Assembly (NCBI GenBank): GCA_017553575.1
Contig: JAFZKQ010000015.1
Location: 1 to 64,000, forward strand
From: Paludibacteraceae bacterium
GTDB lineage: Bacteria > Bacteroidota > Bacteroidia > Bacteroidales > Paludibacteraceae
Reading direction: 5' to 3'
Length of the DNA stretch: 64,000 nt
A program made the position numbers and the translations under genes. Below the pieces are notes generated by a model, which had not been told where the DNA came from, made no database searches, and saw only the letters and a list, made by a program, of their open reading frames with translations. Positions 35,981 to 45,870 of the stretch are shown here, in pieces (within the stretch, counting starts at the first letter, position 1; the number at the start of each line of letters is the position of its first letter).

Positions 35981-37342
35981 TCAATCTACGTTATTATGAA
36001 GATAACTGTTCGTATCCTTTATTTCGACCGAATCGCCGTCATTACTCAAAGAGAAGTTGGAAATATCTCCATCAAGGTATGACTTACTAGCCACATTCGC
36101 TTTTTTTCGAATGTAGGCAGGTTGTGATTCGATTGTATCATACAATTCATCAGAGCCATCCAACGTGACAGTGACAGTTGTTTTTTGCTGTTGTGTCTTC
36201 ACTTCTGGAACAGTAGGGGTCTCCACTGGGGCATGAACCGGCTCTTGCTTAGTTTTTCTCACATTATCGCCATAATAGATACTCATGTCGACAGGCGCAG
36301 GCTTCTCCTCCTTTACAGGTTCTGGCTTCGGAATAAATCTTGCAGCGGTCTCCTCCCCATAACGTTCCTCACTTGTCAGGTCAAAGCCCGTAGCAACAAT
36401 CGTCACATTCACAGCATCACCCAACGTATCATCAATGGTGTAACCCCAAATCGTTTCCGTTTCATCCCTATCGATCTGATCGTCGATGAAATCCGTAATG
36501 GCCTGCAACTCGTTCACCAAAAGAGGATGCTCGTTGCTATAGGCAATATTCAGAAGTATATTTCTTGCGCCCTCCAGATTCGTCCTTTGAAGAAGTGGAG
36601 AATGCAACGCAGACTCTATCGCCTCGACAGCACGGTGGTCGCCTGTGCAACGAGCAGAACCCATCACAGCATCGCCACTATCCTTCATAACCGTCTTCAC
36701 ATCCTCCAAGTCGACGTTGACCGTTCCATGGACAGTAATCAACTCGGCAATACCCTTGGCAGCAATGGTCAAGACATCGTCGGCTTTTCCGAAGGCCGTC
36801 TCCAAGCTGATGTCGGAATACAAACTATTGATACGCTCCGTATTGACCACCAAAATGGCATCGACATGCTTACGCATCTCCTCGACACCAGCGATGGCTT
36901 GTTGAACACGTCTTTTTCCCTCGAACAAGAACGGAATGGTCACGATGGCAATCGTCAAGATACCCATATCTTTGGCAGCCTGGGCAATAATCGGAGCAGC
37001 TCCGGTACCCGTACCACCTCCCATACCAGCCGTAATAAACACCATCTCTGTCGACGCAGACAAGATTTCTTGAATCTTAGGCAACGACTCAATGGCTGCA
37101 GCCGCACCATTTTGAGGTTTGTTTCCTGCACCAAGGCCCTTCTCTCCCAACTGAACCTTGATAGGAACCGGAGACTTGTCCAATGCCATCTTATCCGTGT
37201 TACAGATGACGAAATCCACGTCACAGATACCTTGATTGAACATGTGGTTCACTGCGTTACCACCGCCTCCACCGACACCAATCACCTTGATGATTGGGGT
37301 ATTCTCCGAGAGGTTCCCAAAATCGATTTTAACTTCTTCCAT
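35981..37342 (-). CDS. ftsZ: cell division protein FtsZ
   Basis: Tubulin-like GTPase that forms the division ring. The 453 residues include an N-terminal nucleotide-binding domain with the tubulin signature GGGTGTG at 108-114 and the T7 synergy-loop sequence [11 protein letters not shown] (about 215). The GTPase body ends near residue 325. A long acidic and Thr/Gln-rich linker follows, with a QPAYIRKK motif (about 407-414) that looks like the conserved C-terminal peptide for FtsA/ZipA-type partners. About 40 more residues extend beyond it, more than in most FtsZ proteins. It lies 82 bases after ftsA in the dcw cluster. Confidence 0.97.
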   Translation of the reverse strand: MEEVKIDFGNLSENTPIIKVIGVGGGGGNAVNHMFNQGICDVDFVICNTDKMALDKSPVPIKVQLGEKGLGAGNKPQNGAAAAIESLPKIQEILSASTEMVFITAGMGGGTGTGAAPIIAQAAKDMGILTIAIVTIPFLFEGKRRVQQAIAGVEEMRKHVDAILVVNTERINSLYSDISLETAFGKADDVLTIAAKGIAELITVHGTVNVDLEDVKTVMKDSGDAVMGSARCTGDHRAVEAIESALHSPLLQRTNLEGARNILLNIAYSNEHPLLVNELQAITDFIDDQIDRDETETIWGYTIDDTLGDAVNVTIVATGFDLTSEERYGEETAARFIPKPEPVKEEKPAPVDMSIYYGDNVRKTKQEPVHAPVETPTVPEVKTQQQKTTVTVTLDGSDELYDTIESQPAYIRKKANVASKSYLDGDISNFSLSNDGDSVEIKDTNSYLHNNVD

Positions 37343-37424
37343 AAGCCTATATCTTTCTATTTTTATTTTCCTTTTTCCCTAAGAGAGGCATCCGACTCAA
37401 GCCCCTCAATCCTACCATTGGAGC

Positions 37425-38804
37425 CTATTTTTTATTCTCCTCGTCGTAATAAACGCTATCGGCTATTCCCACAATCGTACTCTTTATACGGTCGAATAGT
37501 CCTTTTTGCTTGGGTTGCTCCGTCTTGCTGACTGGTTTCTTTACCTGCCTCCGAACAGTATCTGTCATCTCCTCCATAGAGACATGCGTGACATCCTGCA
37601 CACAAGAGCCACCGGCCATCTCCAACAAGCCCAACACTTGAGCAAACTCAGGATTGGAAGCAAAAGATTTGAATGAATCGTCCTCCAATAGCACATGTCC
37701 ATAATTAGGCTTTCCGATTCGGACATCCACACCCGTGCTCAAAACAATCTTCTCCTGCAGATTCTTAAGCTTGGAGGCGCTACCTGTCAATACGATTTCA
37801 TTGATATGGCACAAAGCATGGGTCGACTCCAAATATTGCCAAATGGAATCAAATATCTCATCCATACGAGATTCAATGATCTCAGACAAGAAACGGGAAT
37901 TCACCGTAATATTGCCGACAACATAATCGACATCATCCGTCTTATCCGGCAAAGTGGAACCATACAACACCTTCAAGCGCTCAGCCATCCCCTCCGGCAT
38001 TTTCAGCGAGGCGATATCACTGGTGATGACATTTCCGCCAAACGGAGCCACCAACAAATTACGGAGTACGCCCCTGCTATAGACAGCAACCGAAGTCGTA
38101 CCTCCACCAAAATCGAAAATGGCACATCCAGCGTTCTTCTCTTCTTGAGACAAGACAGAGGCCGCCGAAGCCTCAATAGAGAGCGGCGACTCCATCAACT
38201 CATACCCTGCGCGCTTGACACAAGCCTCCAAATTCTTACGCAAGGAGACATCGCCTGAAACGATTTTATAACGGCCTGATATTCTGTTTGCAAGACATCC
38301 AATCGGGTTGAGTTCGTCTTCATCGTCAATGGAGAATTCCTGAGGGACGATCTTCAAAATTTCGGAATCAACCATCTTTATTCCCTTCGCCTCTTCGTAA
38401 AGGGACTCCATCAACTCCATCGTCACCTCCTTCTGCTCGGAACCCAAACTACGAAGGACTTGGTTCTCCGTAGTCTTAATGGACTTACCATTCAAGCCGA
38501 CACAGACTTTCCGAATCTTGAGTTTGATTCTGCTATCCGCCTCACGCTCCTCGTTAAATAGCTTATTCAATTGGTTTTCCAATTTCACGAGAAGATTCTT
38601 TATCACGAAAGCCGAAGTCTCCAAATTATAGACACGACCGCGTTTCACGCCTTGGGAGGAATCCGAAATATAGCACAATAGTTCTACACAATCTCTGCCC
38701 TCTTCATCTTTGCAACGAACACCGGCTGCCGCCCTGAATTTGGACGAACCCAAATCCAACACCACGACCAGGTCTTCAACTGAAATGTCATTCAAATCCG
38801 TCAT
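37425..38804 (-). CDS. ftsA: cell division protein FtsA
   Basis: Actin-like ATPase that ties FtsZ to the membrane. I choose the Met at 38804 (MTDLNDISVEDLVVVLDLGSS), giving 459 residues; the upstream Met at 38846 would overlap ftsQ and add a basic extension not typical of the family. Motifs: phosphate 1 LDLGSSKFRAAAGV (about 14-28), the 1C/SHS2 region near 85-170, phosphate 2 AIFDFGGGTTSVAVYS (about 225), and adenosine-binding EIVLTGSASKLKNL (about 335). The C-terminus (GLFDRIKSTIVGIADSVYY) can form the amphipathic membrane helix. Sits between ftsQ and ftsZ. Confidence 0.94.
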   Translation of the reverse strand: MTDLNDISVEDLVVVLDLGSSKFRAAAGVRCKDEEGRDCVELLCYISDSSQGVKRGRVYNLETSAFVIKNLLVKLENQLNKLFNEEREADSRIKLKIRKVCVGLNGKSIKTTENQVLRSLGSEQKEVTMELMESLYEEAKGIKMVDSEILKIVPQEFSIDDEDELNPIGCLANRISGRYKIVSGDVSLRKNLEACVKRAGYELMESPLSIEASAASVLSQEEKNAGCAIFDFGGGTTSVAVYSRGVLRNLLVAPFGGNVITSDIASLKMPEGMAERLKVLYGSTLPDKTDDVDYVVGNITVNSRFLSEIIESRMDEIFDSIWQYLESTHALCHINEIVLTGSASKLKNLQEKIVLSTGVDVRIGKPNYGHVLLEDDSFKSFASNPEFAQVLGLLEMAGGSCVQDVTHVSMEEMTDTVRRQVKKPVSKTEQPKQKGLFDRIKSTIVGIADSVYYDEENKK

Positions 38805-38830
38805 ATATATCAATCTTTTTATTTTCTTCT

Positions 38831-39562
38831 CTACCTTTTGACACAAACCACTTGGTTGTCGAATTTCAAATTAATTGTCCTGTACTTGTTCCACCCCGTC
38901 CGACTGAAACCGTTTTTATATACAGAATACAACTTCTCCAACTTATATTCGTAGTTCTCCAATGAACCCAAGAGGATAACATGGTCGCCGACCCGCGGAA
39001 CCAACTCTATCTCCTCATTGCCATCCACATAGATTTGCTCCACTTGAGCATTCCAAAACTTGTGTTTCCGGAGAAACATGGCAAAATCGTACAAACCGTT
39101 TTTCGCCAAATTCACCGATATGGACCCCGTCGCTATCGGGACATAGGCCGTATACTCATTGGAGACTGGCATAATCTCCCCATCGCTATCTATGTAAAAG
39201 CCCTGTCCCCCTGTCATCACCCGCAAGACAGGCTCACGCTGCATAATCACGATACCTATCTTTCCGTTCGGGGTCTTAAAACATTCCGCACGCTTTATGC
39301 GGGGCTGCTTCCTAAGCAAAGATTCCAAACCATCCAAACGGATATTTTTCATCGTACTCCCCACCGGATTCAGGTTCTCCCGGTCCAAAAGACGAATGAT
39401 TTCCCGCTCGGAAATAAAACGAAGTGAGGCGCTATCACTAATTTCCACAAAGACGCCTCTGCACACTTGTTCATGCGACCTATACGTAAATGCAAAGATC
39501 GAAAAAATCAAGTAACCCAAGATGACTACCGACACAATTATTTTAGTCCATCTCTCACGCAT
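38831..39562 (-). CDS. ftsQ: cell division protein FtsQ/DivIB
   Basis: Bitopic membrane protein that recruits the FtsB/L-FtsW/I complex. Of its 243 residues a short cytoplasmic tail (MRERWTK) and one membrane span (IIVSVVILGYLIFSIFAFTY, about 8-27) come first, then the periplasmic region. The POTRA part (about 35-110) includes FISEREIIRLLDRENLNPVG and SLLRKQPRIKRAECFKTPNG; the beta domain follows, with YIDSDGEIMPVSNEYTAYVP. Sequence is less conserved than other dcw proteins, so position in the cluster is a large part of the call. Its start overlaps the end of murC by 8 bases. Confidence 0.9.
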   Translation of the reverse strand: MRERWTKIIVSVVILGYLIFSIFAFTYRSHEQVCRGVFVEISDSASLRFISEREIIRLLDRENLNPVGSTMKNIRLDGLESLLRKQPRIKRAECFKTPNGKIGIVIMQREPVLRVMTGGQGFYIDSDGEIMPVSNEYTAYVPIATGSISVNLAKNGLYDFAMFLRKHKFWNAQVEQIYVDGNEEIELVPRVGDHVILLGSLENYEYKLEKLYSVYKNGFSRTGWNKYRTINLKFDNQVVCVKR

Positions 39563-40928
39563 TCGCCTTATCTAAAAGAACCTGTTTCAACTCTGGAATC
39601 ATCAAGTCAATATCGCCTGCCCCAATGGTCAAGAAAACCTCCTGCCTATGATTGCGAAGATACTCAACAAGTCCACTTTTTGTACATATTCGCTTTTGGG
39701 GTATAGTTATTTTATCTAGCAACAATTGCGAAGTCACCCCTTCTATCGGAAGCTCACGAGCAGGATAGATATCCAGCAAGATCACCTCGTCGAGCAGGGA
39801 GAGGCTACGGGCAAAGTCATCCGCGAAATCACGGGTACGCGTATACAAGTGGGGTTGGAAAACCGCACAGATATGCTTATCCGCATACAAAGCCCGAACC
39901 GACTCAATGCACGACTTCAACTCCATCGGATGGTGCGCATAATCGTCGATAAAGACAAGATCATCGCGCTTGATATGAAAGTCGAAACGACGCTTCACGC
40001 CTGCAAAAGAGGCCATCGCCGCACGCATCTCATCGGCAGTCACACCATTCAAATGGGCCATCGCCATCGCTGCCACCGCATTCTCCACATTGATCATGAC
40101 AGGGACACCCAACTTCACATCGCGAACAACGGCATCGGGTGCGACAAAGTCGAAGACCAAATCACCCTGTCCTACACGGATATTCTCCGCATGGAAATCA
40201 CCCTCCGAAGAAGAATAGGAGAAGACCCGAACAGAAGGAACGGACTGTGGCTTTATCGGCAAGCCCTTCTTAATCAACAAGACACCGTCTTCACGCACCA
40301 AGGAAGTGAACGACTCGAACCCTGCCCTATACTCCTTTTCCGTGCCGTAAATATCCAAATGGTCGGCATCCACTGCCGTAACGACCGCCATATAAGGGGA
40401 GAGCGTCAAGAAGGAACGATCATATTCATCCGCCTCTATCACGACCAAATCACTTTTATCCGACAAGAGCAAATTCTGCTTGAAATTCTTAGAGATACCC
40501 CCCAAGAAGGCATTGCAATCCAGATGGGAATTCCGCAAGAGATGAGCCGTCATCGTCGATGTCGTGGTCTTTCCGTGGGTTCCAGAGATACAAATACCCC
40601 GCTGCATCTTCGTGATTTCACCCAAGACCTGAGAACGCTTCATCAAGGTAAAGCCTTGCGTCTTGAAATATTGGAGTTCCGTATTGGTCTGAGGAATGGC
40701 TGGCGTAATGACAACCAGAGTCGCCTCCTTCTCCTTGAAAGGAGCCGGAATCAATGAGCAATCATCCTCATAATGGATGGAGATACCCTCCGACTGCAAA
40801 TCCTTCGTCAAAGCGGAAGCCGTACGGTCATAGCCGGCCACACGGAAACCTTTGGCATTAAAATAACGGGCCAAAGCACTCATTCCGATGCCACCAATAC
40901 CGATAAAATATATGTTCTTTCTTTCCAT
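39555..40928 (-). CDS. murC: UDP-N-acetylmuramate--L-alanine ligase
   Basis: Adds L-Ala to UDP-MurNAc, the first amino-acid step of peptidoglycan precursor synthesis, in the cytoplasm. The 457 residues have the three Mur-ligase domains: a Rossmann-like UDP-binding domain (IYFIGIGGIGMSALARYF, 6-23), the ATP-binding domain with GTHGKTTT at 116-123 and EADEYDRSFL (about 170), and the C-terminal domain with DDYAHHPMELKS and FQPHLYTRT (about 320-350). The HxGKTTT with GxGGxGM start separates MurC from MurD and MurE. It lies between murG (11-base gap) and ftsQ (8-base overlap). Confidence 0.97.
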   Translation of the reverse strand: MERKNIYFIGIGGIGMSALARYFNAKGFRVAGYDRTASALTKDLQSEGISIHYEDDCSLIPAPFKEKEATLVVITPAIPQTNTELQYFKTQGFTLMKRSQVLGEITKMQRGICISGTHGKTTTSTMTAHLLRNSHLDCNAFLGGISKNFKQNLLLSDKSDLVVIEADEYDRSFLTLSPYMAVVTAVDADHLDIYGTEKEYRAGFESFTSLVREDGVLLIKKGLPIKPQSVPSVRVFSYSSSEGDFHAENIRVGQGDLVFDFVAPDAVVRDVKLGVPVMINVENAVAAMAMAHLNGVTADEMRAAMASFAGVKRRFDFHIKRDDLVFIDDYAHHPMELKSCIESVRALYADKHICAVFQPHLYTRTRDFADDFARSLSLLDEVILLDIYPARELPIEGVTSQLLLDKITIPQKRICTKSGLVEYLRNHRQEVFLTIGAGDIDLMIPELKQVLLDKANA

Positions 40929-40939
40929 TCGCTAATCCA

Positions 40940-42040
40940 TTATCTAACTAAAGACAAAATCTCCGACGCTATACGGTCGGCCGAATCCAACTGCGCCATG
41001 TCATGCGAATTCTTCGAGATGGCAGCCAACCTTTCGTCATCGAAAATCAACGACAAGACCGCATCAATCATCTTCTCGGGAGCCTCCGCATCCGAAATCA
41101 TGACCGCCGCATTCCGGCTAGCCAAGGCCATAGCATTCTTCGTCTGGTGGTCTTCCGCCACATTCGGAGAAGGCACCAAAACGGCAGGCTTACCTAAGAG
41201 GCACAATTCAGAGATGGAGCTGGCTCCTGCCCTCGACACCACCAAATCGGCCATCGAATAGGCATAATCCATACGCTTGACAAAATCCGTCACCAAAAGT
41301 GAATCCGACGCAAAGGCCTCAGATTGCTTCTTCATCTCCTCATAATAGAATTTACCCGTTTGCCACAAGACTTGAATGCCGGCGTCGCTCAATTTCTGCA
41401 AGCCCAGCAACATACTCTTGTTCAACGTACGCGCACCAAGGCTACCGCCGATAATCAACAACGTACGCTTTTCGGGTGAGAAGCCGAAGAACTTGTAAGC
41501 CTCCTCCGACTTAGGAGCCACCTCCAAGAAATCTTGGCGGACAGGATTTCCCGTCAACAAAATGACATCCTTGGGGAAGAACTTCTCCATTCCTTCATAG
41601 GCAACACATATTTTGGCAGCCTTCTTTGCCAAGAGTTTATTCGTAACGCCCGCATAGGAGTTCTGCTCCTGCAAAACAGTCGGGATGCCTAACGAATTGG
41701 CAGCATAGAGCGTAGGACCACTCGCATATCCACCGACACCGACCACCACATTCGGCTGAAACTCCTTGACAATACGCTTCGCCTGAAACAAACTCTTAAC
41801 TAAACAGAACAACACCTTAATGTTCTTCAGCATATTTTTTCTGTCGAATCCGAATACAGGAAGTCCCTTTATCTGGTAGCCCGCAGCTGGAACTTTTTCC
41901 ATCTCCATCCTGCCCTCCGCTCCGACAAAAAGGAACTCCGCATCAGGGACGCGCCTCTTCAACGCATTCGCTATTGATATGGCTGGGAAGATATGTCCCC
42001 CAGTTCCACCTCCACTGATTATGAATTTCAACTTACTCAT
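40940..42040 (-). CDS. murG: lipid II synthase (UDP-GlcNAc transferase) MurG
   Basis: Transfers GlcNAc from UDP-GlcNAc to lipid I at the inner face of the membrane. The 366-residue GT28 enzyme opens with the glycine loop ISGGGTGGHIFPAISIA (8-24). A second glycine loop, VVGVGGYASGPT (about 98-109), lies in the same domain, and the C-terminal donor domain has IIGGSLGARTLN (about 195) and SRAGASSISELCLLGKPAVL (about 263-282). Translation is likely coupled to ftsW, whose stop overlaps its start by 8 bases. Confidence 0.97.
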   Translation of the reverse strand: MSKLKFIISGGGTGGHIFPAISIANALKRRVPDAEFLFVGAEGRMEMEKVPAAGYQIKGLPVFGFDRKNMLKNIKVLFCLVKSLFQAKRIVKEFQPNVVVGVGGYASGPTLYAANSLGIPTVLQEQNSYAGVTNKLLAKKAAKICVAYEGMEKFFPKDVILLTGNPVRQDFLEVAPKSEEAYKFFGFSPEKRTLLIIGGSLGARTLNKSMLLGLQKLSDAGIQVLWQTGKFYYEEMKKQSEAFASDSLLVTDFVKRMDYAYSMADLVVSRAGASSISELCLLGKPAVLVPSPNVAEDHQTKNAMALASRNAAVMISDAEAPEKMIDAVLSLIFDDERLAAISKNSHDMAQLDSADRIASEILSLVR

Positions 42041-43244
42041 TTTTATCCTTGTTTTCTTTTTTTACCTTTTTCTCCTTTTGTTCAACCGCCTCCTTCTGTA
42101 GCATGGATTCTCGGCTAACACCCAACATCAATCCGAAGTAGGCACTCGTAATGATGATGGAAGTACCACCCCTACTGATGAGCGGAAGAGGCTGTCCCGT
42201 AACGGGGAACAACCCGACAGCGACCGCCATATTTATGAATGCCTGGAAAACAATCATCGTCGAAAGTCCCATGACCAGAATGGCGGAATAGATACTGTCG
42301 CACTCCTTGGCAATCATGGCCGCTCGATACATAAGAATCAAATACAACAGCAGCACCAAGCAAGCCCCGCCTATGCCCATCTCCTCAATGATGATGGCAA
42401 AGATGAAATCCGAAAAGGCCTGCGGCAAGAAGTCACGCTCTATGCTATTGCCGACACCCTTGCCCGTATACTTACTGTTCGAGATGGCGATCTTCGCATG
42501 GGCCACCTGATAATTCTTGTCGTCCACCTTAAACTTCGCATCCTCATCCGTAGGGGCTGTGAAATTCTTCAGACGATTAACCCAAACGCTCGTACGGTGG
42601 GTAACCGCATTCTCCGGCAAAACCTGGGCCACAGAGAAGAAGAGGACGACGAATAAGAGCAGACACCCTATCGTCTTGGCCATCCATTTCAACGGAACCT
42701 TCGCATAGAACATCATGGTAAACGTGACAAGTCCACACAAAAGAGCCGTGGAAAAGTTCTCCGGGAAGATCAAGAGACAGACCACACCCGCCGCAGCCAA
42801 CGCAACCCAATAAGAGACCTTCTTCGAGAAGAAGCGCTCCTGCGTGAAGAGTTGCAAGATGATGGAGAGATTGACCACCAAAGCCAACTTCGCAAATTCA
42901 GAAGGTTGGAAGCGCACACCCATCAAATTGGCCCATCGAGCCGCCTCGTTGACCGACACACCAGAAATAAGCACCCATACCAACGTGACTATCGAAAAGA
43001 GATATAAAAGAGGTGCACACAGCATGACGACCTTCGGTGAGAGCAAGTGCAAGAGGAATGCGAACAAGAAGCCCCCACAAAGGAATGTGATGTGACCCCA
43101 CACCGGCATGAAGTAGCTCGCCTGTTTATAGGCAAGCGAACTGGATGCGCTATACATCTCCAATGCGGAAAGAGACAAGAACAGTCCGAATATAATCCAT
43201 AGGATCTTATCTCCCTTAAACGTATTACTCAAAAACTCTTTCAT
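42033..43244 (-). CDS. ftsW: SEDS glycosyltransferase FtsW
   Basis: Polytopic membrane enzyme that polymerises lipid II for the septum together with FtsI. The 403 residues have about ten membrane segments. SEDS hallmarks are visible: GARW-like NEAARWANLMGVRFQPSEFAKL (about 100-121, trimmed core RWANLMGVRFQPSEFAKL), the catalytic-loop region around FSDFIFAIIIEEMG (about 280), and the C-terminal TGQPLPLISRGGTSII (about 353-368). The last 20 residues are a Lys/Glu-rich cytoplasmic tail. FtsW is chosen over RodA from its place between murD and murG. Confidence 0.94.
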   Translation of the reverse strand: MKEFLSNTFKGDKILWIIFGLFLSLSALEMYSASSSLAYKQASYFMPVWGHITFLCGGFLFAFLLHLLSPKVVMLCAPLLYLFSIVTLVWVLISGVSVNEAARWANLMGVRFQPSEFAKLALVVNLSIILQLFTQERFFSKKVSYWVALAAAGVVCLLIFPENFSTALLCGLVTFTMMFYAKVPLKWMAKTIGCLLLFVVLFFSVAQVLPENAVTHRTSVWVNRLKNFTAPTDEDAKFKVDDKNYQVAHAKIAISNSKYTGKGVGNSIERDFLPQAFSDFIFAIIIEEMGIGGACLVLLLYLILMYRAAMIAKECDSIYSAILVMGLSTMIVFQAFINMAVAVGLFPVTGQPLPLISRGGTSIIITSAYFGLMLGVSRESMLQKEAVEQKEKKVKKENKDKNE

Positions 43245-43283
43245 AGACCACAGCAGGAATGAGAAAACCGTTCCGGACAGCGA

Positions 43284-44615
43284 TTATAGATTCCTTACTT
43301 GCTCCTTAAATTGACGACCTCTATCCTCATAACTTTGGAAAAGGTCAAAGCTTGCGCAACAAGGAGAGAGCAACACCGTGTCACCCTTCTGCGCATAAGC
43401 GAAACACTTATCTACCGCCTCCTTCATGGAGAGGGCATCCGAAATGGCAGGCACCTTGCCATCGAAAAAGGCATGCAACTTAGCATTGTCGACACCCAAG
43501 CAAACGATAGCGCGAACCTTCTCCTTCACCAAATCCTCGATTTCAGTATAGTCGTTACCCTTGTCAGTTCCGCCCAAGATCAAGACCACCGGTGTCTTCA
43601 TACATTGCAAAGCATACCAGCAAGAGTTCACATTCGTCGCCTTAGAATCGTTCACGAACAAGACATTACGTACTTTTGCCACTGGCTCAAGACGATGCTC
43701 AACTCCGCGGAAATCGCTAAACGACTCACGGATGCTCTCCTTCTTGATTCCCGAAATACAAGATGTAATACCAGCAGCCATTGAGTTATACACATTATGC
43801 TGTCCCTTCAACGATAATTTATTCAATTCCATATCAAACTCGCTATCTTTTACTTTTATTTTCAACAATTCATTCTCTACATAAGCAACCAAGCCCTCTT
43901 TCTTCTCCAAAGCGAAAGGACATTTCGTGGCACGAATATCTCTCTTGGCCAACTCCTTTTGAATCACAGGATCGTCATTCCAATAGATGAAATAGTCGTT
44001 CTCCGTCATGTTTTGGACGATGCGGAACTTAGAATCAATATAATTTTGGAATTTATATTCATACCTATCCAAATGGTCTGGCGTGATATTCAGCAAGATG
44101 GCAATATCTGCCTTGAAGTCATACATACCGTCCAATTGGAAACTACTCAACTCAATGACATAGTAGTCGTGTGGATCAATCGCCACCTGCCTTGCCAAAC
44201 TGAAACCGACATTGCCGGCCAAACTAGCATCCAAACCCGCCTTTGTCAAGACATGGTGAATCAAGGTCGTCGTGGTGGTCTTTCCGTTGCTACCCGTGAT
44301 ACAAATCATCTTAGAATGGGAATAGCGTCCAGCGAACTCAATCTCAGAAATGATAGGGGTTCCCTTCTCCCTCAAAAGCTTGATGATAGGAGCCTTTTCC
44401 GGAATGCCTGGACTTTTGATCACCTCGTCCGCAGCAAGGATACGAGACTCCGTATGCTGTTTTTCCTCCCACTCGATTGAGTAGTCGTTCAATTCTTTCT
44501 TGTATTTCTCCTTTATCTCAGACTTATCGGAGACAAAGACCTCAAAACCTTTTACCTTCGCAAGAATGGCGGATCCGACACCGCTCTCACCTGCTCCCAA
44601 TACAACTATTTTCAT
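43284..44615 (-). CDS. murD: UDP-N-acetylmuramoylalanine--D-glutamate ligase
   Basis: Adds D-Glu to UDP-MurNAc-L-Ala. I prefer the Met at 44615 (MKIVVLGAGESGVGSAILAK), which gives 443 residues and starts directly at the Rossmann strand as in other MurD proteins; the Met at 44639 touches the mraY stop codon and adds eight unconserved residues. ATP-binding GSNGKTTTTTLIHH is near residue 107, NITPDHLDRYEY near 185, and the C-terminal FVNDSKATNVNS and LGGTDKGNDY near 320-350. Catalytic Lys and His candidates sit in these blocks. It follows mraY by 24 bases. Confidence 0.95.
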   Translation of the reverse strand: MKIVVLGAGESGVGSAILAKVKGFEVFVSDKSEIKEKYKKELNDYSIEWEEKQHTESRILAADEVIKSPGIPEKAPIIKLLREKGTPIISEIEFAGRYSHSKMICITGSNGKTTTTTLIHHVLTKAGLDASLAGNVGFSLARQVAIDPHDYYVIELSSFQLDGMYDFKADIAILLNITPDHLDRYEYKFQNYIDSKFRIVQNMTENDYFIYWNDDPVIQKELAKRDIRATKCPFALEKKEGLVAYVENELLKIKVKDSEFDMELNKLSLKGQHNVYNSMAAGITSCISGIKKESIRESFSDFRGVEHRLEPVAKVRNVLFVNDSKATNVNSCWYALQCMKTPVVLILGGTDKGNDYTEIEDLVKEKVRAIVCLGVDNAKLHAFFDGKVPAISDALSMKEAVDKCFAYAQKGDTVLLSPCCASFDLFQSYEDRGRQFKEQVRNL

Positions 44616-44639
44616 ATTATTGAACTTATTTCCAATCAA

Positions 44640-45854
44640 TTAACGCATCTTCAATGTCACAATCGTCAGCATGGCCAAAAGGATGCCCACAATCCAAAAG
44701 CGGGAAACAATCTTCGCCTCAGGCAAGCCCAACTTCTGGAAATGGTGGTGAAGCGGTGCCATACGGAAAATACGCCTTCCCTCACCATATTTCTTCTTCG
44801 TATACTTGAAGTAATAGACCTGAATCATGACAGAGAGATTCTCGACCAAGAAGATTCCGCACAAAATCGGAATCAACAACTCCTTATGGATAATTACGGC
44901 AAAGACAGCTATCACACCACCCAACGTCAAACTACCCGTATCGCCCATGAAGACTTGAGCCGGATAGGAGTTATACCACAAGAAACCGATGGTGGCTCCC
45001 ACGAAAGCACAGATGAAAATAACCATCTCCTCCGAATAAGGGATATACATGATATTCAAATAGCTGGCATACTCCACGTGGCTTGACAAGTAGGCCAGCA
45101 CACCCAGCGTAGTTCCTATGATGGCCGATGTTCCCGTGGCCAAGCCATCCAAGCCATCCGTCAGGTTAGCACCATTGGAGACTGCCGTCACAATGAAGAT
45201 GGTCACCAACACGAACAAGATCCAACCACAAGTCTGTGCCTTGTCGCCCATGAAGGTGAAGAGGTCGGCATAATCCAAGTTGTTGTCCTTAACGACAGGG
45301 ATAGTCGTCTTCGTCGATTTCTCGCAAGAAGCAGCATATTGAACCACCTCCTCCGTCTTAACCACCGTCACCGTATTCTCACGCATCATGACATCATCAC
45401 TGAGATAGAGGGTCAAACCGACAATCAATCCCAAGCCGACTTGGCCGACAATCTTGAAACGTCCGTGCAATCCCTCCTTGTCTTTCTTGAAAACCTTGAT
45501 GTAATCGTCCAAAAAGCCGATGCAGCCCAACCATACCGTAGAGACCATCAAGAGAATCATGTAGACATTGTCCAATTTTCCCAACAAGAGGCACGGAATC
45601 AAGATGGAGATGATAATGATGATACCACCCATCGTAGGCGTACCACGCTTACTCATCTGACCCTCCAAATCCAGGTCACGGATGATTTCTCCAATCTGAT
45701 GTTTTTGCAACTTGTGAATGATTTTCTTACCTATGATCGTCGCGATAAGCAACGATAAGATAAACGCCAAAGCCGAACGGAAGGAGACGTACCGGAACAT
45801 TCCCGCTCCCGACACGTTCAGTTCTGACAAATAGTGGAAAAACTGGTATAACAT
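44640..45854 (-). CDS. mraY: phospho-MurNAc-pentapeptide transferase
   Basis: Integral membrane enzyme that makes lipid I from UDP-MurNAc-pentapeptide and undecaprenyl phosphate. The 404 residues hold about ten spans. Family motifs are [14 protein letters not shown] (about 68-81), [20 protein letters not shown] (about 108-127) with the Asp pair that binds Mg and substrate, [16 protein letters not shown] (about 230-245) and [13 protein letters not shown] with GDTGSL further on. A periplasmic insert of about 50 residues (around 152-200, with two Cys) makes it longer than the E. coli form, as is usual in Bacteroidota. Follows murE by 16 bases. Confidence 0.97.
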   Translation of the reverse strand: MLYQFFHYLSELNVSGAGMFRYVSFRSALAFILSLLIATIIGKKIIHKLQKHQIGEIIRDLDLEGQMSKRGTPTMGGIIIIISILIPCLLLGKLDNVYMILLMVSTVWLGCIGFLDDYIKVFKKDKEGLHGRFKIVGQVGLGLIVGLTLYLSDDVMMRENTVTVVKTEEVVQYAASCEKSTKTTIPVVKDNNLDYADLFTFMGDKAQTCGWILFVLVTIFIVTAVSNGANLTDGLDGLATGTSAIIGTTLGVLAYLSSHVEYASYLNIMYIPYSEEMVIFICAFVGATIGFLWYNSYPAQVFMGDTGSLTLGGVIAVFAVIIHKELLIPILCGIFLVENLSVMIQVYYFKYTKKKYGEGRRIFRMAPLHHHFQKLGLPEAKIVSRFWIVGILLAMLTIVTLKMR

Positions 45855-45870
45855 ATCTTTATTAAATTTT

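Noticed and set aside
36185-37531. 448-codon open frame antisense to ftsZ and ftsA
   Set aside because: Long only because the GC-richer codons of ftsZ leave few stops on the other strand; its translation is Arg/His/Ile-rich with no domain, and the sense genes are certain.
39726-40757. 343-codon open frame antisense to murC
   Set aside because: Same shadow effect; no start context and no recognisable domain.
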